DNA of 64,000 nt, taken from contig PJRA01000508.1 of the NCBI GenBank assembly GCA_016987375.1, forward strand, positions 1,842,342 through 1,906,341, read 5' to 3'. Each line of letters opens with the position of its first letter. Position 1 is the first letter of the stretch. The DNA comes from Brachionus koreanus (taxonomy: Eukaryota; Rotifera; Eurotatoria; Ploima; Brachionidae). The translations under genes were made by a program, and so were the position numbers. This document shows positions 37,232 to 52,600 of the stretch, in pieces. Below the pieces are notes generated by a model. That model saw only the letters and a list, made by a program, of their open reading frames with translations, was not told the DNA's origin and did not search any database.

Positions 37232-37332
37232 GGTTCTAATAATAAAACTGGAGACTCGATCTTATGCAATATTCCCTCAATAGCATGAATGAGCATTGCC
37301 AAGAGTACGATAAAGCCAGCCAGAGCTATTAT
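37232..37332 (-). CDS. Candidate orphan exon encoding a membrane helix
   Basis: A 101-nt minus-strand segment bounded by an acceptor (TTATTTTTAG) and a consensus donor (GTAAGT). Only one frame is open throughout; it encodes a hydrophobic helix, IIALAGFIVLLAMLIHAI, then EGILHKIESPVLLLEP. The GC content is clearly higher than the surroundings. These are marks of a real exon, but I found no partner exon in compatible phase on either side, and the protein family is not recognisable. It may belong to a gene with long introns that overlaps the ZFHX upstream region, or be a conserved non-coding element. Confidence 0.35.
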
Positions 37333-37697
37333 CTAAAAATAACTGATCTCTCTTAGACTCTTATCGCATATGAATGAATAAAAATTTTTTTAAAGCTAAG
37401 TAATTTTTTTTCTTAATTATAAAAGATAATTAAATTTTAGACCTAAAAAAAAATCTAGGATTGAAATTTTCATCTAAATTTGCACGCTTCTAATTGAATT
37501 ATTTAACGAATAAGACAATTATGACATGGAATTAAGGTCTTTGTAATTTAATTAAAATAACTTGATAAAATATATTTCAGTTTATTCTAATTTATTGAAC
37601 ACAAATGAGAAAATTATAGAAAAATTATTGACATTATCAATTTTTTTTAGATTTTGAAAAATTTTGTTTTTTTTTTTTTTAATTTAAATGCTGCACT

Positions 37698-40600
37698 ATG
37701 AATTTAAACGATGATTTAATACGACATGAGTTAAGAAATTTCGTAAAACATAACATGACTCGATCTAGATCCCAGTCGACCGATTCTATAAACGAATCAG
37801 TCAAATCGACTATAAATGAGACCAAACAGAGCCTTTATATCGATGAAATTTTGCAAGATGACATAGGACATGGCTTTTTTTGTCTCTCTTGTTGTTTTAA
37901 ATTCGACGATACAGCCGATTTTCTCAAACATCTCAGCCAACATCATTCAAGCCAAATAAAACTGACATATTGTCAAGAAAAGTTCTTCAAACAGAGCTCT
38001 TTGGACAATCGTTTTCTATCTTTTTCAATTGATTCAAAAATTAAAGCAAAATTTTTGCGAAAGTACTCTCATGATTTGATTGTTTTGAATGAAGAAACAG
38101 CAGTGTTGCTGGATGAATTAAACAAAGAAGAAAATGAAGATGAATATTACAGCGATACAAGCGATAAAGAACTATCAGTCCATGATGAGAACAATTTTTA
38201 CGATTTGAGACCAAAATTGTCCTTGCTTTTTGTGGACTATTCGATTGTTAAACCTGGTCGAATTTTTTCCTATTTAAAAGAACTATTTGCCAAAAGTTAT
38301 CCGTTATTCAAAAGTAATGGTAATGATGCAAGAAAAGAAATTTCGATTTCTGATGAAATGATGCAGATAAAAGAGTCTAATGAAAATAAATTTCCAAGAA
38401 AAACATCTGGTCAGGTTTTTCACTCTAGAAACGCCTGCAAAAAACTCAAATGTCCTAAATGCAATTGGCATTATAAATATAGGGAAACATTGGACATACA
38501 TATGAGAGAAAAGCACTCGACTGACTTGTCACAGACAATGTCACAACAGTGCATCTACTGCATTGAAAATATTCAGCACCCAAGATTGGGAAGGGGCGAA
38601 CAATACAAATGCGGATACAAACCATACAGATGTGACATATGTGACTATTCGACCACAACAAAGGGAAATTTAAGCATTCATATGCAGTCCGATAAGCATA
38701 TAAACAATTTAAAAGAGATTGCATCCAAACCACAGGAGAAAATCGAGACCAAAGAAATTGAGTCTAATGATTCTATTGATTCAAATAGAAAGCTTTTAAA
38801 CAAAAAGTATATGAATTCAAAAATAATGACCGGCAATTTACCACAAGGTTTGTATTTTTATAATTTAGAAATTTTTTTTTTTCATATTACAAGAAATGTT
38901 TTTATTTGTTGAACAAAAAAAATTGATTTAAAATTAAGATATTTTAAACATTTTTAAAGGTTCAATTCGGCGACAAATTAGTAAAAATTTGCTTAGAGAA
39001 AATTCTACATTTAAATTAAAATCGTCATTTTTATTAATTTATTTGAATAGAAATAGGTTTAAATCAATTAGAAAATATTCTTGGGCTAATATTTGCCAGT
39101 TTGATCTAGGCGTTATTTTATATATAAAATGGCTTAAATCTGCTTTGAAATTAAAATACAGAAATTTAGATCCTTCTAGTTTAATTCTTAAGTGTAAATT
39201 GTGCAAGTTTAGCTTTCACATCTTTAACATTAAGTCGATTTATGGCCATTTTAAACATTATAGAAGACATAGAAGAAAAATAAATAAACTATTATCAAGA
39301 GTTGATTTCAACTATACATACTTTGTTAATTTACTTAAATTTATTGTTGGATTTTATGTAATAAAATTTAAAGATGACGATTTTATTTATAAACTACAAA
39401 TTAGTAGAAATTATTTTGGAAGTAATTTCTTATTTTTTTTCTATTTGTGTTGTTCTGTGTAAAATTTTGAATGTTGTGTCTTAATCTTTTATTTTTGTTG
39501 TTAATTTAAAAGCTTTTTTTGGCTTAGTATCCCAAGCTTTTTGTCATAAACTTAGATAAACTTTTTCAATAGATAGAGAGTGATTTTTTTGATAAATCCT
39601 ATTTGAATAATTTTAAAAAAATTTCGAAAAATGTATTTAATTCAATAGTCACTATGTGTGTTAAATTAAGAGAATAATAAAGACTCGAAAAAGAAGATTA
39701 TAAAAAGGAACCTGATTTTGAAAAATAGCATGAAACAAAACTATGTTAGATCATATTTAGTTTTAGCTTAGCATAATTAAATTAAAGTTTAATAATGTTG
39801 ATTTGAATCATTGCGATTTAAAATTGGTTCCTGGAGTCTATTTCATTATTTGACAGTATCTAATTAATTTCTTTTTTCGAAATTAATTTGAGATGATTTT
39901 AATTAGATTTTTGAAATTCGTCTCTATTAATTTTTCCAATATATTGTTCAGTAGAATCACAATTCTCCACTTGTTTTTTGATCTCTTATTTTGAACAATT
40001 TAAAATATTTCAAATCCATTCTAATCATCATTCACCTTAATTAAATATACATCAAAATGAAAAAGGAATATCGACTAATTATTTTAATGAAAATATCGTA
40101 ATATAAAATTTTTATAATAATGATAATGTTGGGAGAGAAAATAAAAGAAATAAAGAAACCGAATTAATTTAATATTTAATTTATTGATTAGAAATTTTCA
40201 AAATTTAATTTAATGGAATTTCTTAGATAAAATAAAGAAACGAATTAGCTGATGCTTGAATTAAAACTCTATTTATATTATTTTCGATATTTTTTTTGGA
40301 TTATTTTTTTTCTATATTAGAATTATAGTCATTATGTTATTTATTTTAGTAAAATCCTATTCATTTTCTTAAAAGGATGATTATTTAATAAATAGTTTAT
40401 AAATCAAAAGAAATAAAAAACATTAAAAAATACAGTGGTTAAAATATTTTATTTTCAAACATTTTATTTTAATAAATTTTGATTTGATTTTTTTGGGATA
40501 CGGATAGCTTAAAATAAATTCTCTTTAAATATCAATGTATTATATTTTTCCTTGAAAAAAAAATTGAATTAAGCTTACTATTTTAACACGTTTTTAACTA

Positions 40601-43600
40601 GCAAAATTTTAGCTTTTTTAATCAAAAATTTTACAGATTATTATAACGGTTAAAAAACTCAAATATTTAAATTTAATTTAATTTTGCTTGTATTTAGAGG
40701 TGTTGGATGACTTAAACTAGTCTTTAGAATTCATTTAATCAATTGATATATTCAAATTTTGCGTGTTTAAATTTCTAGAATTACCAGTATATTTTTCTTT
40801 TCATTATCATAAAAATTTTTAAATCAAGAGCATTATTCTTTTGAATTTGAAATTCACTCTTGATTCCATTTAATTTTTTTTATTTTCAACTTATAAATTA
40901 TAAATAAATAAAAAATAAAGAAGCTATTTATTATTAAACTAAATGAGATTTTAATTATCGCACAAATGATAAATATTTCATTTTCATATATCTTGGTTAA
41001 TTTCTCTAAAATTTTCTCTCGTACACCTTTAAGAGATCTAATTAACTAGATTTTCTAAATTATTAATGTTGTCTATAGGTGTCGTTATATGTATTTTTCA
41101 TATTTTCAGCATATGAATTTTCTTCTCTCAGTTTCATTTAATCTAAATAATCAATTAATTAAATTGAATTGAATTTTTCTCAAAAAAAAAAAGATCACAG
41201 CAATAATTCATTAACAACGACAAGCAATAAATCGAAATCAATTTCGCCTCAAACTGAGATCGATATTTCACTATTGTGTCCTTTGTGCCACATCGGCTTT
41301 AATCAACAGGTTTTTTCACTCCCTACCTCCATTCTAATTTTTCCTTATTTGATCTTATTTTAGATTTTGCTTGAGAGACATTTAAAAGAATCTCATTGTG
41401 TTTCAAATGAAGATACAATAAAAAATTTGGTTAAAACTGCCCGTAAGAGTGAACAAACTAAAGCCATGAAAACCAGCAGCGATGATGAGTTTGTAGATAG
41501 AAATCAAGAGAATGGTAAGTTTTGGGCTTTTTTTCTTTGTTCAATAAGTCTTTATGTTTCATTAAGCAAATAATAAGTATTAACAGTGAATTCCTAAAAT
41601 TACTCTTGAGAAGTTAAAAATCAATCAACTTGGATTTTTTTATTTTAGAGGCGAATTAAATTGTTTAAATTTTTGCTTTCATAAACTGTCATGCAAATAT
41701 TAAATTTTAAAATAAAAATAAAATTGTTATTTAATGAAAAATAAAAAAATTTTTCAGCTAAAATAATTTAAACATAAGTTAAAATTAAAATTACTTTCGA
41801 ATATTTTTTTTTCATGTTGTCAAATGCTTAATATTAATTTTGAATTTATGTTTTATCACTTATATAATTTTTATTCTAGACGATTACTTGAAACAAATTT
41901 TCTTTAGATTTAAATTAATCTCAATTTTACAACAAAAAAAAAACTAATAATTAACTATAAATAAAAAAAAAAAGAGTATCTAATTTGAAGATTCTTAATG
42001 ACAAGCTATTTGTGCTAGTTCTAAGGTAGTTCTTGTCATAATTACCATAATTAAAGGTGTAATTTGTCTTAAAATTTTTTTTAATCGAAGATATACTAAT
42101 TTGAAATTTAAACAAAATAAAAAAAAAAACAATAAACTTAGATATTTTGAAAAAGAATAAAAACAAGTATATTAGGTTTAGATTCGATCAAATATTTGCA
42201 TCTTAAGAAACAAATTTTACAAAATAGTTTAAATTCGACACGCATCATTAAACCATTTTCTTCTAATAATCATTATTTGGCTAACTAACTTATTAATTAA
42301 TTATATATGTTGACTAGAATGCAAATAAAAATGAGAACTAAAAAATAAATTAAGAAATTAAGAAAGCATATTTTAAATTGTCGCTGTTCTTTTTTTTTTG
42401 TTAGTGATAAATTACAATTGCATTTTAACAACTAAAAAATATTTATATTATTATTAAATATCGATTTAAAAAAATGATAAATTTCTTTTTGTGTGATACA
42501 ATTTGTCTAGGAGCTGACTTGACTATGTAACAGTAACAGTCATTATTAGTCATTCGTCATTTTTTTCTTTTTACAGCAAAAAAAAAAAACAAAGGAAATT
42601 TGACGAATTAATCAAACCTTGTAATTAAATTATTTTATTCTTTTTATGTTGTTTAATTGTTTCAAAATCGATTTTTTTTCAGTTTATCTCGAATTTCAAA
42701 TCTCAATCTTTGAAATATTTCAATTAAATTTAATTAATTTATTATTTCAGGCAGGCATATTTGACTATATGTTTTCGACTCACCTGTTGTTTCATTTACA
42801 AGATTTTTGTCTATTTACTTAATTAATCTTGAAATATTTGAAGAAATATTTCGCGAATTTCTTAATTAAACTCTTTCTTGAGAACTTGTTTTTCTTACCG
42901 TAGCTGAATTTTTGGAATAATATCAATAGTTATAATTTTAAATTTCAATCTTAAATAGAATATCTTGTTAATTAAAGATTTAAGCGATTATGTTTAACTT
43001 TTCGATCAAAAATTCAAGAATTTGTGCCAAGCAATAATGTTATTCTAAACAATCCTAGTTATGTTATGTTGAATAATAAATAAAATAAATTCAATCAGAC
43101 TTAAATTCCTTATTATTCCTTGAAAGTATGGAGCGACATCTTGTTGTTACATTAAAACGGTTAAATTTTATTTTAGTTTTTTTTGCAAATATTTTATGAA
43201 CAATTTCCTTTTTGAGAGCTAAATTAAAAAATAATTTCTACTTAAATCGAAACAGATTTAAATAAACACTAATTTTTTTCTTCAAAGTATCTGAAATTTC
43301 CAATATGTCATTTTTCCAATGCAGCAAGTCCACATGATAATTTTCCAAAAAAAAAAGTTGATTAGCTAGATATTCCAGGGTTTAGGTGAATATAAAAGTT
43401 TATTTTTAATCATGATTTTTGGCTTACGTTTGTTTAAAATTCGATTAAGTAAAATTCATTTTTAATCAAACGAAAACAACTCTTTCTTTTGCTAGTTCAA
43501 AGCCTTTTGTGTTCACAAATTATTAAAAATCTTAAATCAATTGGAAAAAAATGATGAATTAATTGAATTTGTTTCAACTTTTATTTTTTTTTGTAGTGTT

Positions 43601-46600
43601 AATTAAATTGAGTTTAAATTAATTTAAATTTCCTCCTATTCTTTGTTCTCTCCATGTTTGAATTCACTTTTTATTTTTATTTTAGTAAAATTCTATTGAA
43701 TTGAAACAATTTTAATATAAATATATCATCATTAACGCCGACGTCAAATAGAAAAAATAAAATTGTTTCTCTGTTATTCTTTTTTTCAAAAATGCGAAAG
43801 TAAATAAACTTTTTAAATTAAATTAATTTCGCAAGCCTAGATTCAATTTTTCGATTAGTGAAAATTAATTTAAAAAAGGTTTCATTTTAGTTACAATTTT
43901 TTACTAATGTAGATTGAGCGAATTTTAACAACCCACATGAACTAAACATTAAAATAATAGACTTGTTATAATACAAAAATAAATAAAAATTAAGAAAAAA
44001 TCTATTATGCCCGAGCTTAAGTATATTTTCAAAAAAAGACATGAAACTTGTCACATTTTCATAAAAAAGAATTAATTTTTTTAATAAACGTCTTAATCTA
44101 ATTTATTAATGTGAATTTTTTTTATTTAAAAAATGAAACAATTCATTTAGTTAAACAGTCGAAAACCAAAGTTTTTAATACCCATCATAGACATTAAATC
44201 ATATACGTAGGTAAGAATAATAAAAAATGAAAAATAAATAATTGCTGAAGTAAAGTGTTATGTGTCTGCAAGCCTTAGAATAAAGAAACAATTATTAAAA
44301 ATAAATTTAAATGACACTTTTTAAAATAAAAGAAGAGAGAAGCAATATTTGAAAATTAATTATCGTGTTCTTTAATTTTCATTTTTTTATTAAATTATTG
44401 ATTTTAAAAATTTTAAAGTGGATTTTAGAATTTAATAGTTTTGTTTTGGCTGATGTAAGCATAAAATATAAAATTTTGAGTAAAATTATAAAAACACAAT
44501 TATTAGAAAATATTGATTTGTTAAATTTAATTAAAATAAAAGAATAAGAATATGAATTTTATAAATAAAATATCATTAATAATTTAACTGAAATTATTCG
44601 TATCTAAATGAATTGATCACTGGCTTTTTTTATCATAGAAATATAAGCTTTTTAATATCATTTATTTTTATATTACTATTTTTCAACTTTAAAATTTCTA
44701 AAAATTTTTTAAAATGAACAAAGTACATTTGACTGAAAGGCAGAACTAAATTCAATTCCAAACTGGCAGGATTTATAACTCAAACTATATTTTTAATAAT
44801 AAATAAATGAATTGATAAATCTTAAAACGATTTTTTAAATTTAACCTCTAATTCTTTTTTTTTTTTAATATTTGTTAGTTCATTTTGAAGATTTTACAAT
44901 TTAATCAGTTGATAAAATTTTTTTCTAAATACATAGTTTGAAAATATTCATTAATTAATTTATGTTATGTTGAACCGAAATTACTAAAGCTTTTATTTTT
45001 CCCAATTAGTCTAATATAGATAGCGTATTTTTTGTTAAAAAAATGTTCTAATAAATGTAAAAACTTATTAAATTTATTTTACAATAATCAAATTTTTTTT
45101 TAAATACGAATTTCAAAAATAAACAAACGATATACTCAAGTATTTTCACAATTTATTGATAAATAAACATTTTTTCCAATTTAAATTAATTTTATTTAAT
45201 TGTGTTCAATGATAATTTAAATACTAAATATAACTAAAAGCCAAGTTTTATTAGTTTAAATTTTTTTCAATCAAATCATAAAAAACAAATTGATTTTAGA
45301 TTAATCTGATTTAAAATTTATTATATTTTGTTGTGATTCATGGGTTTGGGTTACCTTCATTGTTTTGTGCTTCATTATTTAAAATATTTGCCTTCAATGC
45401 TTGATGATAATTAACTATTTTAAAAATGACAACATTGTAATCAAGTAACTAAGCCATTTTGAAAAAAAAATCCAATATTTTAAAATACGGAAAACACTAA
45501 ATTTACAAAATTAAAGAATTAGTAAACTGAGGGTTTTATTCGTGCTCTTTTATTTAAAACAAAATAAAACAAGAGAAATAAACGAGTTTAAGATCTTAAA
45601 TAATTATTGAGAGCACAATAAAAACAACAACAAATCGAGCAAATTAAGTTGCCGAAACAAAAACTAAAATCAAAACGAGCAAATATTCTTAAATGAAGAT
45701 CGTAATTAGTCGAGATTTAACTTTAAATGAATGCAAATTAAGTTGAAGAGACATTTTGTTGTTATTATTATTGTTATTATTGTTAGATGTGTTCTTAAAG
45801 CCCGCTTCTTTTTCTATTTATAATTATTGAATTAAAGCTGAAAATCGATTCGACTGCCAATGCTAATCAAGTTCAAATCGCAGTCAATCGAATTAATTTT
45901 CTTCTATCTTTATTCGATTTAATTGCATCACATACACACACAAAGAATAGACTTTTCATTTCATTATTTCCATTTAAAAGCTTAATTATTTGGTGTTGTT
46001 AAAGTTTTAATTGTTTCTACTTTTTTTTTAAAAAGGAAAAAATTGCAATTTATTTTTATTTATTTATTTCATTTAATTGAGAAAGAAAAGAGAATAAAAA
46101 AAAAGCAAACTAAAAATAAATAATTATTTCAATTATTTAAGAAAAACGATTATGCAGATTAAGCTTCTGATGAAGATGAAAACTCGCTCATTTTAGCTTA
46201 TTAAAATTAATTTCAAACAAGAATATTAACTTGTTAATTAGTTTTAATGGCTTTGACGTTTCTCCAACAACCAAGTCCTAGTTTATGTTAGACACAAATA
46301 TTTTTTTAACTTTTAAAAAAAGTCACATACATACACACATACACAATAAAAAAAAAATCGCATCTTATTTGTTTAGAGATTCGCATCTAAAATCATGTGC
46401 TCGCCGAGAAAGGTAACTCAGGTCCGGAAAATAGAGAGAGAGCGAACCGACGTGTTAAGTCGTGTTCGAATTTAAAATGTTTCTTAAGCTATAATTAAAA
46501 AAAAAAGGCAAGGGAAAATTATGAGTATGTGCTGAAGTCTTGCAAGTGTCAATTAATGACGAGAAAAAAACTAATAAAAGTTTTAGCTAAATTGATGTTC

Positions 46601-49600
46601 ATATTTTTGGTTTTGTATTTGGCATTAATTAAATTATAATGAAGCATTAAAATACTCAAATATAGATTTTTTAATATAGTTCGACTCTAAGAAGAATTTT
46701 TTTATTTCAAGTCTTCTAAGACCTAAGTTGATTAATTTGTTAATTAAAGCCGACTCAAAAAATAAAAAGAACTCCGTTTTACTTATTTCACTATATAAGC
46801 TTATAGTTGTCTCGCAGTGCACAATTTGAGTTTAAGCGATAGATCAATTACAATTAAGTTGCTTTTAAAATTTAATTTTCTTTCTCATTTTCTTCTCTAG
46901 ACTTGTTTTATTCCGCATTGACTATTCGTTCTTATTTAAAATCGATATTTATTATTTCTATAATCAAGACTAGCTCGGCATGAGCATTCAGCTTTAATAA
47001 ATAAATTAAATTTTTATCAATTTACTAATTTCCAAATATGTTTCATCCTCAATTGAGTAATTTCTTAGATTTAATTTAAACAGTTTAAGTTCAATGACCC
47101 ACAGGTCGAGTTTGCCTTGAAATTTAGGACTAGAAAAATTAGCTCTAATTTATAGCATGGCAAATTTCAAGAGTAATTAAATAATGATTTTAATTGTGAG
47201 CATAAAATATTTATCGATTACTGAGTAGAACAAAATCGTTTTAGAATTATCTGTTGTAGCGATAAATAGTAATTAATTCGAGGAAATTTTAGTCGATTAA
47301 TTACTATCAAGTAAAAGCTCATATCAAAAAAAATATATAAAAAAATAAAAGAAGAAAAAAATTGGGTGCTAAGTATACTTAATTATAGATAAGGAAAATG
47401 GCTGTAAAATTATCAATACAAATTAATAACCCAGGTCAGATTAGGGGCTTGAGCTAAATTTATTAAATATCAATCAATTGGAATATTTTGATTACGAGAA
47501 AAAAGAGATTAATTGCAATGGGTTTATTTACAATAGTTTAATACTTTACGAATATTCATTCAATATGTTTTGACATGAGCACAAAATTTGAAATTAATTA
47601 ATTAATTTTTTTTGGCAAGATAAGAACGAATTGTTGTTAATAGATAAAAAAAATAAAAATAAAAAAAAAATGAAGAAAATGAGAAAGAGATCAAGCTAGA
47701 GAAGCAATTATTCGATAAACTAAAGACTGTTCTCAATCATTAATAAAAAACGAATTAAGATAATATAGTTTAGATCAATAATTTATTCATCTAATTAAAT
47801 TAATGATTTTTTGCGTTGACTGTTGTTGTTATTATTGTTGTTGTTCTTGTTCTTGTTGTTGCAATTTCTATTATTTGAAATTAAAAATTGAAATACGAAA
47901 CACAAGCATAAGTTAATATATCAATTTTATATATCAGTATCTTAATTCAATGATCCATATATTAATTACTAAAATTAACTTTCGTTTTCTCCTTTATTTT
48001 TTAATTTCATATTTCTCTCATTTTTATTAGCTAATTAAGTTTTTTCTTTATTCTCTTTTTTTTTTTACGGTAAATTTAGTCCCAAAATTATGCCACTCGT
48101 AAGCAGCTTGTTCAATGCTTTCTTTCTTGCTCAATAAGCCCGCATGTCTTCATATAATTAAAATAGATTATCTTTTAATTGATCTTTTTCTATGAATTAA
48201 GAATGATGAGCTATTTTAATTAGAAATCGATATGACGATTAGACTTTTTAGCTATTTTTCATTTTCAAGTAAAACAGATTGAGAATTTAATTCATTTAAA
48301 AATAGGCTAGATGACCAGGTTTTGTTTTTTTTCAAAATGTCTAATTCAAATATCGGCAATCGAGTGAACAGCTATACAAGCCTAGTTAAAAGAATCACTT
48401 TTGTTTTTGAGAAGAAATTTTATCCTAAAAGAATAAAAAATGTCGCTACGACAAACAGAATATATTGATTATCTTTTAGATTAAGCAGGAGAGTTTAGAT
48501 AGGTAGATAAAATTTTGACAGTGTTTTTATAACTGACATATTAAAATTTGTCACTGGAGATGGGTCATCTGTTATGTTTCTTGACTATCTGCAGAAGCTA
48601 ATTAAAAACTTAACTCGATCAAATGCTATTAGGCTAATTAGGACTTAGGTACTAAAGAGGGGGACGTTGTTGGTCACAAAATTGACTTAGAGCAGCAGAT
48701 TGTTGATTGTTCAAACAACGGTACAAGAAAAAGTTTCGAACCGAATTCGAGATAAGATAAAATTAATTAAAATTTTAGCTTCCTCAAAGCCTGCGTCTTA
48801 ATTAAATTTTTAATATTTGTTATCTGTGAGAGCTAGTGAAAGCAAAAATGCTAACAGAACGATAGAGATTTTTAATCACATACAATGAGAGAAAAGAACG
48901 CAGCATTTAAATTCAGCATTAAGAAAAATAGAAAAAGAAATAGAAGACGAGTTTATTAAATAAAGAGAAAATTAATTAAATATTTCCGTACAATTTCAAA
49001 TAATTAATTAATTTATGGAGTTATTTGAACGAACGAGAAACGATAAATTGAGGGAAAATTAAGACTTGAAAGAACAAGTAAACTTGCTTCGAATCGAACG
49101 TCTATTCGAACGATTCTTGATTTTATTAGTTTGTTTAGTTTATAAGACGTAGAGGTTTTTTTTTTAAAAAATGATATTTTTGGTTTTAATTAGATTTTTA
49201 TTATTATATTTTACTAATGAAAAAAAGAATTTAGACTTTGTGTTGAACAAGATGAATTTGAATCAAACGATCAATTGATTCAAGAGAGAACGAACGAAAG
49301 GAACGAGAACGCAAATTAATTTTAATAAAATAAATAAAATTGATAGAAATCTTTAAGAAAAAAAACAAAACAAAATATTCCAATAAAAATTTAGAGATAG
49401 AAGTTTAAGTAAAGAAAAAAAACGATTTGTAATTTCGATGAATATCAAGAACTAGTTGAAGAAGGAGAAGAAAAAGTTATTTTTTATAATCTTTATTGAA
49501 ATTTCTCGCGTTCCCTAATTTGTTTTTTATTAATTTTTTTTTTCATTTTGGATTTAACATAAGCTTTTAAATGAGTAAAAATTCTTGGAACTGTTAATAA

Positions 49601-52600
49601 AATTAGTTAAGATAAATCTTTTTTTTTTCTTTTTCTCTTCAAGCTTCAAAGATAAATTCAAAGGCATTCGAGGTTTAGACGAACACAATTTTTAGTTCAG
49701 ATTTTTTTTTCAAATTAAGCTTTTAGTCTTGAATCAACAAAACTAACCACATCAGCCTATTCAAAAGCAGCATGCTTGACTAGTTCATTTTAGGTCAAAA
49801 AATTCAGGTGTTCGTGAGTCCAGCTTATTTTCTCCAACTAATCTGAAGTCAATCCAAGGAGACAGTTTATCTCTTAAGCCAAATCTAATCTCAGCTAAAT
49901 TGAAAAGTTAAATGTTCTATCGATAAAGCTGATTGAGAACTATAGATGAGTTATACAATCAAATATTTATTGATTAAGCATTTTTTAAATTAAAATCTAA
50001 AGGTTTTATCAAACAAAAAACAAAAAGTTTAAATTGTAAATAAATTAACTTCTGTAATTGAAGACTAGAGCCGAAGGAAATCTCTAGCGTTCGTTTATTA
50101 TTTTATTCATATTATATCTATTCTAGAAATAAAAAAACTCATCAAAGATACATATCATTTTGTTAGTTGTTGTTAATGTTGATATTGATAAGCTAGGATA
50201 CGATTGTCGTAAACAAGACAAAATACTCTGTTATCTCGTTCTTGTCTATAACGTTCGTTAATTTGAAAAAAAAAATTTGTTTAACTTAAGTAAATAGTCT
50301 ACCTGTCAAGATTAATCGTTGAAAAAATCAATAAAAAAATAAAAAAAAAATTAATTCTTAAAAAGATAATTTAAACACTTAATATCCGAAATTTCAATAT
50401 ATTTGATTGAATTTAATCTAAATTACATTTAATTTAATTTAATTTTATGATTAGCCAAAAAAATTGTTTTTTTTTTTTTTATTAAAACCTAAATAAATTG
50501 TTGTAAATAATATGAAAAAAAGAAAATAATTGAACACACAAAATAATAGCAATTCGAACTCCTTGAAGCGACAAGTATACCATAAGAAGTTAAATTAAAA
50601 TAAATAAAAAAAATTAATTTAAATCATTTTAGAAACTCTTTAGTGTTCATATTTAATTTTTTTTTATTTTAAATAGTTTATTTTACAGAGTTTTCGGATA
50701 TTAGTTAAATCGGTGTTTAACTTGAAAAGGCCAAGTCTCTAAATCCAAAAAATTACTTTTCTAAAATTGATTTAAACAAAATATTTTTCCTTTTTTTTTT
50801 AATTATTTATCTTATCTTAGAAAAAAAAACTAATGTCCATGATCAGCTCGTTTGTCATAAAGTATGAACGACTGAGTAGCATTCAACTATCAGCTCCTAA
50901 ACAGTGTTGTTGAACGGTTAACTTGGATAATCAGATTATATAGCTAAAATTTTTAGTGCTTATGTCCACAATTTAAACTAAAATATCGAGAACATAAGCC
51001 AGCTTTTTTAGGACATAAACGAATTTTAATAATCCTCTCTATTTCATTCACAACTACTTGATCAAGTGATTAATTAATTTTTTTTTACTAATAAGATCGT
51101 GCTTTAAAATTTAATATCAAGAATTTTATGAGCTTAAAAATCTCAATATTAATCGGCAATAAACTGCTTGTTTATTGCGCAAGTCGATTTTAAATATTAA
51201 AAAATGCTATAAAAAATTTTTTAAATTTACTTCATATATCTGTAATTAAGATTAGAGTTTTTATTTTTATTAATTTTGATTAAAATTGGCTAAATTGGAG
51301 TGATTTGCAGCGACCTTTTTGAAAAAAAGCAAATATTTGTTAAGTAAATATTTAGCTGTGGCTAATAAATCGGTCGGTGCTCTTTAAGGAAGAGGTTAGG
51401 TGCTGGCTGAAGAGAACGAAGCGATGTTGGGCAAGTGTTGGAAGATTCACTACTAAAATTAGACACTTTATCGATAAACTAAATCAAGATAAGACTCTAG
51501 CTATTTAAGACACAAAAATTTAAACAATTTGAATTAATTTATTAATTTGCAAATTTAAAAAAATTTCAACAACAAAAAAACCAAAAAAACGACACTGCTC
51601 GATTCAATCATAATTTAGCTTTTTTAAAGTTAGTTTAATTTCAAAAATCGAATTTTAATGATAACTGTATATAAATTGCCATTAATAATTAAACTTGTCA
51701 TTAATTTAGGTTAGTATTTTCTCCTATTAAATGAAATGAACAATTTTTATAATTTTTTATTTTTTTTTTTGCATCAAAATCAAATTTTAAAGATTAATTT
51801 ATTTAAGATAAAGAAGTGTCTCTCATTTTTACCCTCGCGCTCTCTCTAATTTTCTTTCTCTCTCTCTCTTTCTCTCTCGCTTTTTCTCTCGCTCGCTCGC
51901 TTCTATTTCGCTTCATCTCAAAATATTTCAACAGTTGTTTGAATTCACTATATCAAACTGCACTTGATATTTTAATTATTTCAAATCGTTTAATTATTGA
52001 CCCACTCTTTGTCCCAACTAAACAACAACGAGATACGATTAAAAATTTAATTAATTTATAAACCGTTCAACAACTAAAACACTAAATTTTTAATAGCTAT
52101 TTTATTAGTTCTTCAACTCACGGATTTAAAGTCATAAAATTTTGATTGATTGATTTTTAATTTTGATCGTCCATGGTTAAGTGCTTCGTGTTAAAAATAA
52201 AATAGAATGAATGCTCATTTTTTTTCCTCAAACATAAGGACTTAAATATCGATTTATTTCTAGATAATAGAATTTTTTGCCTCTAATTTAAAAGTCTAAA
52301 TTAAAATCTTTTTTTAAATAAAGACCTTAAAATGAACGTGGACAATCAAACCGACGCAGACTTGATCCTAGATAACCTAATTAATAAACATAACGATATT
52401 TTAGATACTTTACTAAGTAATTACTTGTTAAAAAACAGGCTAATTTACAATAATTTTCTGGCCAACCTAACCGGCATCAATCAGTCAGTGATAAGCGAAA
52501 ATTTAGACACAACATTTGTACAATGTATCAATTGTAGCAACGCTAAATTTTCCAATTTAACCGATCTAAAAAAGCACTTAATTGATTCACACAATCAAGA

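Noticed and set aside
44365..44547. 60-codon frame in the ZFHX intron
   Set aside because: Phe/Leu/Ile/Lys-only composition expected by chance in AT-rich DNA.
51816..52061. Ser/Leu/Phe-rich 81-codon frame
   Set aside because: Produced by the CT-rich microsatellite; no acceptable start or homologue.
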